Assembly (NCBI GenBank): GCA_019022495.1
Contig: JAFEKR010000014.1
Location: forward strand, 744,001 to 808,000
Source: Epichloe hybrida
Lineage: Eukaryota > Ascomycota > Sordariomycetes > Hypocreales > Clavicipitaceae
DNA: 64,000 nt
Direction: 5' to 3'
Of the stretch, positions 1-12,439 are shown piece by piece. Position 1 is the first letter of the stretch. Each line of letters opens with the position of its first letter. The position numbers and the translations under genes are program-made. The notes under the pieces are model-generated. The model saw only the letters and a list, made by a program, of their open reading frames with translations, did no database searches and was not told where the DNA came from.

Positions 1-139
1 AAATCAGACTGCTTCCTGCCCTTGATTTCAAGCTATCAGCTACCCTGGCAATAAGAAAACACAACAAAAAAAAAACCCCCCATCCCATATGCGTTCTCGT
101 TCAAGCTCTTGGAAGCTCTTTTTCGAGCCAATGAAGCCA

Positions 140-784
140 TTAAGCCACCTTGGCCGTCCTACTCCCGTTTACCAAGTAGTACACAGGCAGCAACAGCACC
201 GCGCCCAGCACGCACAACAAGGTACTAAACAGCTGCCACAGCCTCCAGACGTGCTGACCGACGCGGGGCACCAAGAACTGCACGCAGTCGTTCATCTGAT
301 ACAGGTCCTCCTGCGCGGCGATGTAATACTTTGCGCGGTCCTGCTGGCCCGGCGCAGAGGGCTCGCGGCTCTCGGTGACGGCGGCGGCGGCGGTGGTCGA
401 CGACGAGGCGCGCTGCTCGAGATCCAGGACGGTGACGAGGCGGACGCGGGCCCTGTACAAGGGGATGAAGAAGATGGCAAAGGTCTGGCGGATCTTGACG
501 AAGAGCTGGCCCGTCTTCTGGTCCAAGACGGCCGAGTCAACCGAGACGTCGACGGCGGGACTCAGCGTCCTGTACCAGCGGTAGATGCAGAGGAGGAGCC
601 ATCGCGAGTCGGTGTTGGGAGCGAGGCGGATGGCGCCCTTGTTGAAGGACGGGACGTGGCAGAAGGGGTGGGTGAAGGAGGCGTCGGGGAGGAAGTATTC
701 CGCGAGCGCGTCCCGTTGTTGCTGGGGCGAGCCGGTCGTGAGGGCCGTGATGACGCCGGCGATTTCACGGACTGGGTGCTCCAT
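140..784 (-). CDS. SigF-like NTF2-like domain protein
   Basis: Single-exon gene of 214 residues. The start is the ATG at 784; the frame stays open a little further upstream but only from a non-ATG codon. The N-terminal part (about residues 5-130) has the look of the fungal NTF2-like/SigF-like fold: a helical start, a conserved DASFTHPFC stretch, then beta-rich segments with FVKIRQTFAIFFIPLYRA. A hydrophobic segment near the C-terminus (about residues 190-208, LFSTLLCVLGAVLLLPVYY) suggests a tail anchor in a membrane. The molecular role of this fungal family is not known to me. It diverges from the flavin monooxygenase gene across a homopolymer-rich intergenic region. Gene is likely real; function is open. 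Confidence 0.75.
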   Translation of the reverse strand: MEHPVREIAGVITALTTGSPQQQRDALAEYFLPDASFTHPFCHVPSFNKGAIRLAPNTDSRWLLLCIYRWYRTLSPAVDVSVDSAVLDQKTGQLFVKIRQTFAIFFIPLYRARVRLVTVLDLEQRASSSTTAAAAVTESREPSAPGQQDRAKYYIAAQEDLYQMNDCVQFLVPRVGQHVWRLWQLFSTLLCVLGAVLLLPVYYLVNGSRTAKVA

Positions 785-1571
785 CGTGATGGTCCAAGTC
801 AACTTGGTTTTGGTGGACGTGGTTTTTTTTTTTTTTTTTTGTTGATGAGAGAAAAAAAAAGAAAAAAAGTGTTACTGTACGGTGTGAGAAAAAAAAAAAA
901 AAACAAGCGTCACACGAGGTTTTTTTTTTTTTTCTCAATTGAAAGTCGGCTTACTCGGATCGCCCAATCGACCGCCAACAAGCTCCTTTTTGTTCAACCT
1001 TGATCGGCCCTCTCTCTCTCTCTCTCCAACTGGAGCCGTTTCCAAACCAAGCCGCCAGCCCTGTCTCCGCTCTTTCCGTGCAAAGCCGCGCCCCTCCCCC
1101 CTCTTGTCGCGTCATGCCACGATGACAACGCCAATGCGAAAACGCCCCATCACATGTCAGAACTTGGAAGGAAACCAACGACGGATGTCCTGACGTCATC
1201 GGCCCCCCCCCCCCTCTGTCGCGTTTCTAACCTGACACGCCGGGATCGCATGGTCCGGCCAAGGCGGGCGGGCGACAAGTGCGGCTTGCTTTGGATATAA
1301 TTGGTGAGACATGTACTCCGTAGCTGTATCCGCAACCTGACTCTCTTTTTGTGGGCTGTTCTGGGCTGTTCTTGCGATAGGAACCATGTTGACTCATGAG
1401 GGACATGAGGGGCATGAGGGGCCATTCTTACTAAGACTTGCGCATGTATGTATATGAAACAAGCTACTTCTTTCCTTTTATCTCTCGGGATGATTTGACG
1501 GTGCAACTTTTGATTACCCTTTTCAATTTTTTGCAATTTTTTTTGGGGGCAATACGGCAACTTTGAACAAG
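785..1571. other. Divergent intergenic region, homopolymer-rich
   Basis: Shared upstream region of the NTF2-like gene (-) and the monooxygenase (+). It holds a run of 18 T at 823-840, several A and T runs between 846 and 933, a CT-rich microsatellite near 1011-1025, a C run near 1202-1213 and one TACTCCGTA motif at 1314-1322. No further gene is convincing. Confidence 0.6.
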
Positions 1572-3482
1572 ATGACAGCCCGGACGGAGCTTGTGAATCC
1601 TATTCTTCATCCGTTGCTCTTTATTTACCAGATTGTGCAATGGCTCATTGACATTGCTCTTTCTCCGAGCCCGCCCAAGGCAGATGCGGAGCTATCTAGG
1701 CCCAAGATTGCAATTGTTGGCGCAGGTATTACTTTTCTGGTCCCCCTTTTCAACAACGGTCATGCTCGGCGGTTCTTATCAACGCATTGGGTTCAATCAT
1801 GTGCAATTGCAGCAATTGCAACTCAAGATGCCGGCTGCCATGGCGAGAGGAGCATGGACTGACTTTTCATGGAACAGGAATCACTGGGATAACCAGCGCA
1901 GCTCACTGTGTCGGCCATGGATTTGACGTGGTGATTTTCGATGCGGGGAGCAAGGAGAACCTCGGCGGCATCTGGAGCGTATGTGTTAACACCTTGGACT
2001 GAACCAGATGTGATGTGAAACTTGTTTTCTGAGACTCAAGCTGACATGGGGAACTGCAGAAAGTCAATGATACTTCTGCGCTGCAGATACACTCCGTCAT
2101 GTATAGGTAAGCTGCTGCGCGTTACCTCCAAGTTGCTCTATTCGTAGCTGACCTTGTCGTTCGATGGTCAGATTCCATCCAAGTATCCAATGGGAGAGAG
2201 GCTACCCAGATCGTAAACAAATCATCGAGCAGGTGACGCAGCTCTGGAAGCGCTACCGCCTCCAGAGGAAGACGAGATTCAACTTCAAGGTCACCAAGGC
2301 GTACCAGGATGACGACGGTCGCTGGATCATCAACGATCCTTCCAATGGCCGATTTGAGGGCTTGATTGCCGCAGTGGGCACGTGCGGTGACCCCAAGATG
2401 CCGAAAATTCCTGGGACGGAGCAGTTCAAGGGTGAAATCTACCACAGCAGTCAGCTGACTGGGTAAGGGCCTCCGTGGCACGGTGGCAGGATACCCCCCA
2501 TTTGGACATGTTAGAAACTAATGTGTGGAACAGTAAAGACGCCAAGGGCAAGTCCATTGCTATTATTGGAGGCGGTGCATCAGCGGTTGAAGCTCTTGAG
2601 TTCGCCGCCGCCGCCGACGCAGGCAAGATCTCTGTCATCACGCGATCAGACAAGTGGATCATACCACGGAACATCATCGTCGATACCCTTCTTGCCCTGA
2701 ACATCTTCGGCCAGGAAACTTTCCTGTCGTTCGTGCCGGAATTCCTGCTGAGAAAGTTGTTCTACCGCGACCTCGAGGATATTGCTCCCACCGACAAGGG
2801 TCTCTTCATGGACACGCCCATGGTCAACTCGGACATCATGGACAAGCTCCGCAGCGGAAAAGCCCAATGGATCCGCGGCGACATCGAGAGCCTTGTCGAG
2901 AATGGCGTGCAGGTGAACCGTCGTGCAAAGGGCGTTCCCAAGGGCGGCCCAGGCCACCAGGAGGTCATCGATGCGGACATGGTCATCATGGCAACTGGAT
3001 TCAAGAGGCCATCACTGTCTTTCCTGCCCGACGATAGCTTCGAGGAGCCCTACGGCCCGCCAAACTGGTACTTGCAGACGTTTCCTCCCGCCCACCCGTC
3101 CGTGTCGGCCATCAACTGCATGTACATTTCCGCGATTGGCTCCGTCGGCAACTGGCACATTGGCATCTACACCCGCATCCTGCTCATGTTCCTCGTCGAT
3201 CCTCTCACGCGCCCAAGCCCCTTCTGGATGAAGCGCTGGATCGACATGACGAAGTTCTTCAAGAAGACGAGCCCCACTGGCGCGTTCGACTTCTTCACCT
3301 ACCTTGAGCTGGTGTGGTGGTTCGTCTTCTGCGTCACCTTCAACCCTTTCCGATGGAAGTGGGCCGTCTTTGTCTTCTTTGGCGTCGGCATCGACTTGCC
3401 AAAGGCGTTTGTGGAAAGAGAGAAGAGGCTGCTGAATGGCGCCAGGGGATACAACAACGTTGACACTGGCTCAAGTATTTGA
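1572..3482 (+). CDS. FAD-dependent (flavin-containing) monooxygenase
   Basis: Predicted exons 1572-1725, 1878-1978, 2060-2106, 2172-2462, 2534-3482 give 513 residues in one frame. An N-terminal hydrophobic stretch (about residues 10-32) precedes the FAD-binding Rossmann motif GAGITG (about 50-55), which is only formed once intron 1 is removed. A FKGEIYHSSQ segment resembles the family's FxGxxxH signature. A second dinucleotide motif GGGASA lies near residues 210-215 and the ATGF motif near 350. These are the features of class B flavin monooxygenases, which oxygenate N, S or carbonyl substrates with NADPH. The aromatic, hydrophobic C-terminal segment may bind membrane. Substrate cannot be read from sequence. 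Alternatives are a Baeyer-Villiger or N-hydroxylating member of the same superfamily. Confidence 0.88.
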
Positions 3483-4073
3483 GCTTGTTGATGACGGGCA
3501 ATGCTGTAATACGGAGGCGGTCAACAAAAAGGTGCGGCATGATGGTTATGGGATGCATAGGGTGGAAAACGCATGGTGGGACTTGGACGTGGAACGTGCA
3601 TGATGAGAGAGAATTTGAATTTTAACAAGTAAAGCTAACTTTTTTTGTGACGTTTGAAGTCTTGTCGAATGGCTCTGGAGTTGGTGACATTGACACCGGA
3701 GGAGGGAGGTCGTCATGACTCATGGCTGCTGCGCACGCGTTATGACTTGCGGGGCGCACAAAGGGCCTGGATAAAGACGACGTTATGTTCATTGGTGGAC
3801 GGATGATGTGAAGATGGCACGATTACGGACTACACGAAGTGAAGCAAAGCATGACCCTGAGGCAAAGCGATGACCTGATTGGCGGGGGCCATCAGTCCCA
3901 GCGCCAGCCTGCAGATAGCCAGCCGGTCACTGGTGTCCAGCCTCTCTCTCCTTGGCGCGCGTCGTCTAACCAGACACCCTCTCTTGTTTCTACATCGGTC
4001 GCGTCGTCGTGTCGTCGTGTCGTCAGACCTGGACCCATCAAATGGATTTTGAATCTTGAGCCTTATATCGGGT
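3483..4073. other. Intergenic region, nothing recognised
   Basis: Spacer between the monooxygenase and the kinase. It contains only short CGTCGTGT-type direct repeats near 3998-4025 upstream of the kinase start. Confidence 0.5.
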
Positions 4074-5642
4074 ATGCAGCGCCTACTATTACCGCGGCGG
4101 CCTACCCCAAGGCTCAATTTCTCTCCCACATCGCTGCCGTGTTACTCTCAACATCACCTGTCAACGAGTGCAGTAGGAAGGGCTGCTTGGTTAGCTAGCA
4201 AGCTTGGGCTGTTTTCCACGACGCGACCTCGTTCGGAACCTCGGGCATTCCCATCTCATGGGTTTGACATCATCGACAATGACCGTAACCTAGAGGAGGA
4301 GGAGCTGCCGGAATACGAGCCCGACCATTTCTATCCAGTTCGGCTCGGTGAGATATTTGATGGCAGATTTCAGACTGTCACCAAGCTGGGGTACGGGTCG
4401 TCCTCAACCATATGGCTGGCACGAGATCTCCAGTACGTGGCAGACAGCAATGAGCAAAGCATGGTGGGATGCGATGTGAACTGAACATGTTGCGCAGAGA
4501 CCACCGATATGTTGCGCTCAAAATATATATACACAATTCTGCGCAACACCGTGAATTACCATTCTATGAGCGGCTGCGTGAGGTTCTACCCGGCCAGCAT
4601 GCTGGCGCGGATAAAATCAGAAAACTTCTCGGGCATTTCCACGTCGCTGGTCCTCGTGGCACCCACATGGCCTTGGTACTCGAAGCCTCACAGATGAGTT
4701 TGCGAGACATGGATGTGGTGTTCATGCACGGTCGTGGGTTCGACGAGAATTTTGTCAAGTCAGCAATCACGGAGCTATTGCAGAGTCTTGATTTCTTGCA
4801 CACGCGAGTCCAGGCCGTCCACACAGGTATGTTTATGTGTATCCTATTTGACGCCCAGGTCCGCTCCTGCTAAGCGCATGACCAGACGTTCATCCCGGGA
4901 ACCTCCTCCTCGGGACGGGAGACAATTCTCTATTCAAGCAGCTGGAGGAGAGCGAAATGACGAACCCTGTATCCCGCAAGAATCTGCCAGGTCGAACGAT
5001 TTATTCCTCTAGACTGATGAAACCAAAGGTTGGGCCGCTTCTCCTATCTGATTTCGGAGAGGCCAGATTAGGGCCTGGACCTCATGCAGGAGACATCATG
5101 CCTATCGTGTATCGAGCTCCGGAAACTCTTCTATGGATCCAGTGGAGCTACGCAGTTGACATATGGAGTGTCGGCCTCACCGTGAGTCCTACCCTCCGTC
5201 ATCTGCCCTGTTTTTTTTTATCAGTTGCTCACTTCTCTCGTTAGGCTTGGGACCTCCTGGAGGGCAGGACACTGTTCAGTGCCAAAAGCCAAGACGGCGG
5301 CTATTCTGACGGCGTTCATCTCTCCGAACTCATAGCCGCCCTGGGTCCGCCACCCAGGGAACTCTTGAACCTCAACCCTGGACGAGCGCGTAAATATTGG
5401 GACGACGACGGTACGTCTTCAACGCAATTCCCGTCTCCAAGTTGGTGTCAAGCTGATTCGCAGACACAGGAAACTGGAGTGGCTTCGTTCCCATACCGAG
5501 GGAGAAGACGTTGGAGGCGGCAGAGACGAAGTTGGGAGACAAGACCAAGTTCCTGCAATTCATGAGAAGAAGCCTTACCTGGGATCCTGCCATGCGACCT
5601 ACGGCGAGGGAGCTTCTGTGCGATCCGTGGTTGAAGCACTAG
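4074..5642 (+). CDS. SRPK-type serine/threonine protein kinase
   Basis: Predicted exons 4074-4432, 4498-4826, 4886-5181, 5245-5410, 5470-5642 encode 440 residues ending in DPWLKH. The kinase core is complete: glycine loop GYGSSS (about residue 105), VALK lysine (about 127), a catalytic loop HTDVHPGN (about 229-236) with HTD in place of HRD, DFG (about 284) and APE (about 306). HTD with a split kinase domain is typical of fungal SR-protein kinases of the SRPK/Sky1 group, which phosphorylate splicing and RNA-binding factors. The first 65 residues are basic and Ser/Thr-rich and could be a mitochondrial presequence; this is inference. The last acceptor could instead be six bases upstream, adding two residues. 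Confidence 0.85.
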
Positions 5643-6168
5643 GTTCATGCTTCGCTCGCATCAGCAACCTTGGTTGATAGAGAATCTTCTAGGTCGGCCG
5701 ATTCTGTAAGCCATGGTCCAATGAAAGAAGACGTGTAATTTCCCAAAGTTGTCACCAGACATCAATTGATAGCAATTCGGCAGGTAGGCAAGTCAGGGAA
5801 CATGACTCTTGTATCATCCGTGACTCCACCACTTGTTTTGACAGTGCTCACAAATGTTTTACTGCCAGTTTGGGTGTCGCTCTGTGTTGCAGTCACACAG
5901 CTCACCAGAATGGGCATTGATAACCCCAGTCGACAAAGCAGTCGACAACAGCATCACCCACAATCGACAGCAGGCTGTCACATAGACCGCGCGTAGAGAA
6001 GCCAAGGGGGTTTTTTTTTTTTTTGGAAAAGAAAAGACAAAGAAGGAATGATGATTGAGACTATTAGCATTAGAATATACTCAAGCATAATAGGTATCCG
6101 TACAGTGGGTATTGTGTGCTCAAGAGCACGTAACATTCAAACCTCCCAACTCACACATCAGCGCCACT
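5643..6168. other. Convergent 3' intergenic region
   Basis: Region between the 3' ends of the kinase (+) and the Pns1-like gene (-). A T run lies near 6010. No gene or clear repeat is seen. Confidence 0.5.
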
Positions 6169-8051
6169 CTACCTGACTTGAATCGCCTGAGACACCTTGG
6201 GATACAACCTGACCATCTCATCGTACAACTCTCTATGTTGTTGAATCATCACCTGGGGGTCCCAGCCGGCCGCCACGAAGATTGTCTCCACACCGCTTGA
6301 GATTGGTGTCGTGAAAACCAAGGCAATCTGGGTACCAATCACGAAAGCGAACGCAACGACGACTGGTGTGAAGCTTCCGTTTTTGTTGTAAGCCGGATCG
6401 GTGAAGATCAGGTACAGGTAGGCGAGCAGGGCCGTGGCAAACCCAACAAAGAGCGACCCAAAACTGAGAACGGGTCCGATCAGACAGTCCTGTATCAAAA
6501 CTTAGTATATCATCGCCATGTGTGGCTGCAAGATCGAAATCCCGTCTGTTTCTTTTTTGAAGGCGGACGTGAGAATGTCCGGACGAGTGATAAGGTGGTT
6601 TGCACTTACGTTGACGAGCGCGTCAATGCCTCTATCTTTCATCATTTTGAACGTGTCAGAAGCCGCAGGAATATATGCTTTGCCATACAATGCGATATGG
6701 CAAAAGGCGTATTTGTTCAGGAACTGAAGGGCCCAATCGAGCAAGGATATCAGGCAGCCCAGCACGCAAAAGAATGCCATGCCAATGAACCCTCCAATGT
6801 CACCCTGGTCACCAGCCTGCTGCCGAGCAACCGAGCACAACTGACGCAACAGCTGTACAATAGCCACCAGCAGACTTCCAAAGCTGATACTTCCAAACGA
6901 ATAGGTGAGAGCTCTTCTGGCGGACCCGCGCGTGGCTCCTTTGGGAAAGTTATTGCCACCACCAGAGAAGAACCACGATCCGTAGACTCCTGCAATCGTC
7001 GTGTGAATCACGTTCTTGATAACTTCACTGAACCAGTAGAAACAGAACGAGGCGAAGACTATCAATCCAATGACTTTGCCTTTGCTGCAACCGCTGCCGT
7101 TGGCGCCACATTTGGGGTTGTTCCTATCCGGCTGGTACGTGACGTAGATGGCCGTTAAAGTGACAGCGAACCACGCAGAGAAGGCCGCAGCGATAAGACC
7201 ACCAATCATTGACACCATGTACACGTGGCCATGCTTCTTGCTCACCTTGATGGCGGTCTTAAGCATCAAGGCTGAGAAGGGGATGCGAGGGATCCACGAG
7301 ATGAATGCAATGATTGTGAAGCTGGACATCCGGTTAGCGCCATTCGTCCCAGGGGATTCCTCAGACGCTTCCCAACTTACACACTGAAGATGAGAAAGAC
7401 GATGCCCGCAGACCAGTATTTCTTATATAGATAGAAAATGGCAGTGCCTAATCCCCACACAATGTTCAAGATGCCAGTTATCCAGATGAACTGTTTCGGG
7501 AAGAATCTAGCGAGACTGATGTACAGCCAGGAAAAAACCACCGCGACGACGAGACCAAACGCAAACAGGATGATGGTGTTGTCGTTAAGCGAGAAGGAAT
7601 TGTTGCCGCCATAAATTGCTCCCCCATGCGCACCGGTGACATAGCCTCGGATGACGATTGCAGAAAGTACAGTAAATCCGGCGAGGAAAACGAGGAGCTG
7701 CGTCGGCAACTGTTAGCCATTGTCTCTGTGCGACACCAGCCAGAGAACATGGAGAAAAAAAAGAAACAGACAACATACCAGAATAGCGGCCCAAAGATCA
7801 TTGTACTTGGGCTTCTCAATCTTGAACGCCTGATCAAAGGTATAGTTCGGGTCGTTCTCCTTTGGCGGGTTATACGAGTAGGTAGGCGGCTGTCCATACT
7901 GCTGATAGCCATTCTGATCTTGACCCTGGTTATAGTATCCCTGAGGCGGCTGCTGCTGATGCTGCTGCTGATACTGGTGGTACTGCTGGGGCTGTTGTTG
8001 ACTCTGGTTGTAGTAGCCCTGCTGCTGCTGCTGCTGTTGCCAGTCCGCCAT
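6169..8051 (-). CDS. PNS1: Choline transporter-like protein, Pns1 family
   Basis: Predicted exons on the minus strand 8051-7779, 7697-7381, 7321-6610, 6489-6169 give 540 residues, close to the usual size. The first 60 residues are Gln/Tyr-rich repeats (QQQQQGYYNQ style), as in fungal Pns1 proteins; then a short acidic linker with TFDQAFKIEKPKYNDLWAAI precedes the first membrane segment. About ten hydrophobic segments follow, including the conserved C-terminal block with ILQPHMAMIY outside the joined exons and QMIQQHRELYDEMVRLYPKV-like tail. Pns1 belongs to the CTL/SLC44 family of plasma-membrane proteins; a direct role in choline uptake in fungi is not established. It sits about 5.4 kb from the A-T-R-R enzyme that probably makes choline. 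Confidence 0.87.
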
Positions 8052-8328
8052 GATGACACCACGACAACCGCGACTCGATGGAATTAAAACTGTCGTGGGT
8101 TCGAAAAGGCCATACACGCGCGCGAAGGAGATGCGCAAAAAGTCGGAATGATGGAAGGGGAAGCCTCAGCAAGGAAGGGGGGGGGGGATGGGTGCCAATG
8201 TTTTTGTGCAATGTGATGCTGCGGATTGCCAAGCAACCAGACAGAGGTGTGGAGCCGCAACCTAATAAATCACCTCAGACATGCCCCAGCTTTGAACATG
8301 AGAGGTGATTCGAGCTACAGGTGGGCTA

Positions 8329-8363
8329 GCTCGAAGCTCGAAGCTCAAAGCTCGAAGCTCGAA
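8329..8363. repeat. Heptanucleotide tandem repeat (GCTCGAA)x5
   Basis: Five tandem copies of GCTCGAA, the third changed to GCTCAAA, lie about 280 bp upstream of the Pns1-like start. Confidence 0.9.
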
Positions 8364-8401
8364 GCTGCCTCGAAAATGGTAAATGTATGACGACGTGGGA
8401 G

Positions 8402-8432
8402 CTGATCTGATCTGATCTGATCTGATCTGATC
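8402..8432. repeat. Pentanucleotide tandem repeat (CTGAT)x6
   Basis: Six perfect CTGAT units followed by degenerate CCGATC copies, about 350 bp upstream of the Pns1-like start. Confidence 0.9.
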
Positions 8433-10856
8433 CGATCCAATCCGTGCAACCACTGCCGGGACTTGCAGAGCTCCCCCTGTTATTGGGCTGGGATGGGACG
8501 GAGAATGGCCCAATCAGAGGCGGAGACGGCTCTTTGAGTTATCGAATGGCAATGAGTCCAGGACAAATCGCGCAGATCGGTTCATGAAATTATCCGTCTC
8601 CGCGCAACAAAAAAACAACAACACAAGCTGATGGCCCCACTTGGCGCTGTGCATCCAACCTGAAACTCAAAGAAAGTCATCGTCAGCTCTCCTCCTGCGC
8701 GAGGCGCAAGAAGCGACTCCAACCCGAAGTTTGTCTGCATCTAAATGCTATCCTCTGATCCTCTCAAGACGTCTAGCTTTGCATTGCGCAGCAAAGCGAC
8801 GCCTCGGCTACCTTCGGTCGCTGTTGTCGTCCCCGAAGCCACCCGCTGCCGAGACCGTCTTGGCAACTCAAAGGAATCATGCTGAAACGACGTCGCTCTA
8901 GCGAGTGCCCGCGGACACGTTGCGATATGTGGTGACATGCAAGCCTCGCAGCCATGGCAATGACCTCCCGGGGCATCAGGTTTGTAGACGGCAGCCTCGC
9001 GTCGCAATACTTGGTGGTCCGGATTTTCATGGCTAAAATAGGTGTCTCGCTCAAACCAGTTCCTACCAACCTTCGCCCTCCATTATGTATTGACGGTCCC
9101 CGGTGCGTTTTTTGCAAGAATACCCGGCACCTGCAGCACGAAATTTGCTCTTCGACAACGGGTTCATCCAGCAAAAGTGCTCTGGGTGATGCCGGTCTTC
9201 CAGTCGAGAACTGGCGCTGGCAACCCGCAGATTACACCAGTACCATGAATCATTGATTGTGGCATGAGCCGACGTGTAATCTCAGCTTTGTCCAATGCAT
9301 TTGATCATGTATTTGACGAGGTGCAGCAATATTGTATTGTGAAAGAACCGCGCAGTAGAAACATGACCATGGTGACGCATGCACAACAAGTGCGTCGAAT
9401 CTTGCTGGTGCAACTTCGCGCATCTTATATTTGAGCATGACAGTTTCTGAGATTGGAGACAACACACACGTATATATATACATATATACATACATACATG
9501 TACAAATCGATAGTAGTATGCGGGAGGAATGGCCACGACTTGTGAAAGTGCTACGATCTAGTAACGCGTCGCTCGTCGGTAGGCTGATGATATATGAGAG
9601 CATGGCCAAAGTATCAAAGGTATAATAGACATGAGCAACAAGTGCAGTCAGTATCTGGGGGTGAGCTGTCGACGGGCTACCGGGGGCGCACAACTCCACC
9701 AACGATAACCCACTTCGTTCTTGCAAGACCGGACGTGATATCGGAGCTTGAAGCAGTGGAGCGGGGCGCATCCAAAGAACTCACGATGCCCCACCGCAAA
9801 GCGAGAACAGCCCGCCCACGTTGTCAGCGTTTTGTCGAGGCTGATCTCAGCGCTAGACCAGTTGCGTGTAGTCAAAGGGCGTGGCGTCGTATGACTGACT
9901 CGCCGTACCTGTCTCTTTGCTTTTCCTTCGAGAATGACCCCCTTTCGTGACGCCCCGCGAGCGGGAACAAGCGTCTAATTCGCTTGGCATCCTCCTCGAC
10001 CGAGTCTTATCCCGTCCGACGGAAGATATGTGTGTATGTACATTATGTAATAAGCCTGATGGCTGCGGAGAACGGCCCAGATATTACCGCAGTGGAAATG
10101 GAAAGCAAAGCTGGTCCGTAGCCGCAGTGTTGGCGTATCAGTATTACCAAGCCCTGCTATCGATAGCGAGGTGCGTGTGCTTCACAACGGTGAAAAGCCC
10201 AGCCAGCGGATGCAGGATGCAATTCTGCCGCAGCCCGCCTGCGATTTCTTTCTCAAGTTTCCTTTCTGGGCTCCAGTGAGCCAGTTTCGCTGCGGTTGAT
10301 TGGCGCTGCCGCCAATAAACGAGGTGACGGGTTGAGGTGACGGGTTTCGGCTTGTTCTGGTGTGGCAGCGGATCAAACCCGGTTTCGCCGAAAGATAAGG
10401 AAAAAGCTGCACCCGGCGGCGGCCAGGAACAGCGCTGCATGGCGCTAGCGAGATTCCATGCAGACTTCGCCAGACTCCCGGGGGGAAGGTGGGGGGCGGC
10501 TCACACATCCCACGCCGGCTGATAACGCTGCTTATGCCAACTGCATTGAGATGAGCGGAAAACTTCACTAGTCATGAATCCATATAATAGACCCGATTGT
10601 CCACAATACCACACACAGCCTCTGCTCGATCCCAAAACCCTCACGTTCTCCCGTTTCGGTTTTTTTTTTCTTCGCTGGTCGTAGTGCATTTCCATTGACG
10701 ACCTGGGCTTCACGAAGCAAGCCGCACCCACGTATCGCATCTCTGTTGGGGAGCCGCAAACAAAAAGAAAAAAACCCTCTTTTCTCATTCTACACTGTCC
10801 GAAACCGCCACCGCCCCCCTTCGTATAGAATAACAAAGAAAGAGGGGGGAAAAAAA

Positions 10857-12439
10857 ATGCAGTCGGACGAAAAGAAGCCGCGCGTTAGCAACGAGCAGGA
10901 TGGCAAGCATGAGGCTGACGTCGAGACGGGCCAGTCGGGGCTGACGCGATCGCTGCAAGGTCGTCACTTGCAATTCATCGCCATTGGAGCCACCTTTGGA
11001 ACGGGATTATTTATTGGGACATCTGGTGCGCTATCCAATGCTGGGCCGGCTGCTCTGTTGATTGCGTTCTGTTTTATAGGACTGGTTGTATACTCAGTCA
11101 TGGTATGAAGCCGCGGCGACTCTGCGACGAGGAGAATCAGAGCTAACATGATCAGGTTGCCCTCGGTGAAATGGCCGCGTACATGCCCGTGGCGGGCGCC
11201 TTTACCGTCTACGCCAGCCGATTCGTCGACCCGACGCTCGGATTTGCCATGGGATGGATCTACTGGTTCAGTTGGTCCATCACGTTTGGCCTCGAGCTGA
11301 CGGCCGCGGGCCTCATCATCCAGCTCTGGAACGACACCATCAGCATTGGTGTCTGGATCGCCATCTTCTGGGTCATGTTCACGGCCGTCAACTTCTTCCC
11401 CGTACGGTACTTTGGTGAAATGGAGATGTGGTTCTCCAGCGTCAAAGTCATTACCGTCATTGGCTTCATCATCTTCGCCATCTGCGTGAATGCCGGCGCT
11501 GGCCAGCAGGGCTACATTGGCTTCAAGTACTGGACGTACCCGGGCGCCTTTCGGGAGTACCTCGTCGAGGGTGACATTGGCAAGTTTGTCGGCTTCTGGA
11601 GCGTTCTTGTCACGGCGGGCTTCAGCTACCAGGGTTCTGAGCTCGTTGGCATCGGCGCCGGTGAGACGGAGAACCCCCGCAAGGCGATCCCCAAGGCCAT
11701 CAAGTCTACCTACTGGGGTATCTGCATTTTGTTCGTGGCGACAGTTTTCTGTATCGGCATCAACATTCCCTTCGACAATGAAGACTTGAAGAGCGGCGCG
11801 ACCAATGGCTCGGCATCGCCTCTGGTCATCGTTGCGAAGCTCGCCGGTGTCAGAATCCTGCCAGATATAATCAACGCCGTTTTGCTCACGGCCGTGCTGT
11901 CGGCGGCTAGTTCCGACATTTACTCGAGCACCCGAATTCTGTACGCCCTCGCTGATGAAGGCCTTGCCCCGTCCGTCTTCAAAAAGACGAACCGTTACGG
12001 CACGCCTTACTGGTCCGTCATCTTCTGCTCTCTCCTGGGCCTCCTGGCCTTCCTCAACCTGTCACAGAGCGGAGGCACCGTCTTCAAGTGGCTGTTGAAC
12101 ATCACATCGGTAGCTGGGTTCATCGTTTGGGCTCTGATATGCGTTTGCCACCTGCGCTTCATGAAGGTCCTCGCCGCGCGCGGCATCCCCCGCAGCTCGC
12201 TGCCCTACATCGCCCCCTTCCAGCCATATCTGTCGTGGTTCGGCCTCTTCTTCAACGTCCTGATTCTTTTCACCAGCGGATTCACAGTCTTCATCCAGTG
12301 GAGCACGAGCGACTTTTTCGCTTCATACGTCAGCATTCTCCTTTTTGCTGTGCTCTACGTCGGCCACAAGCTCTTCTTCCGCACCAAGATGGTCAAGATT
12401 GAGGACATTGACCTGTCGATGGGGCGTTTGGAAATTTGA
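10857..12439 (+). CDS. Amino-acid permease (AAP/YAT family)
   Basis: Predicted exons 10857-11102 and 11156-12439 (53-nt intron, phase 0) encode 509 residues. After a 35-residue hydrophilic tail comes the family signature GRHLQFIAIGATFGTGLFIG (TM1), then ALGEMAAYMPVAGAF and YASRFVDPTLGFAMGW. About twelve membrane segments are visible, plus the ETENPRKAIPKA loop after TM6, all typical of fungal proton-coupled amino-acid permeases in the plasma membrane. At 509 residues it is somewhat shorter than Gap1-type permeases. Substrate is uncertain: a lysine/arginine or general permease is most likely from similarity of the TM1 region. It lies upstream of, and in the same direction as, the A-T-R-R enzyme. 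Confidence 0.9.

Larger units (their letters stand above)
8052..10856. other. Long divergent intergenic region (2.8 kb)
   Basis: Upstream of both the Pns1-like gene (-) and the amino-acid permease (+). It contains two short tandem repeats near 8330-8432 and a TA-rich microsatellite near 9470-9500. Several 80-170 codon ORFs exist but show no domain, biased codon pattern or splice signals, so none is called. The last 300 bases are probably the permease promoter and leader. Confidence 0.5.

Noticed and set aside
140..1003. Long plus-strand ORF across the NTF2-like gene
   Set aside because: It is the antisense shadow of the GC-rich minus-strand gene and ends in homopolymer translation.
9250..9771. 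173-codon minus-strand ORF
   Set aside because: It runs through a TA/CA microsatellite that encodes Tyr/Val/Ile repeats, with no domain and no promoter or splice support.
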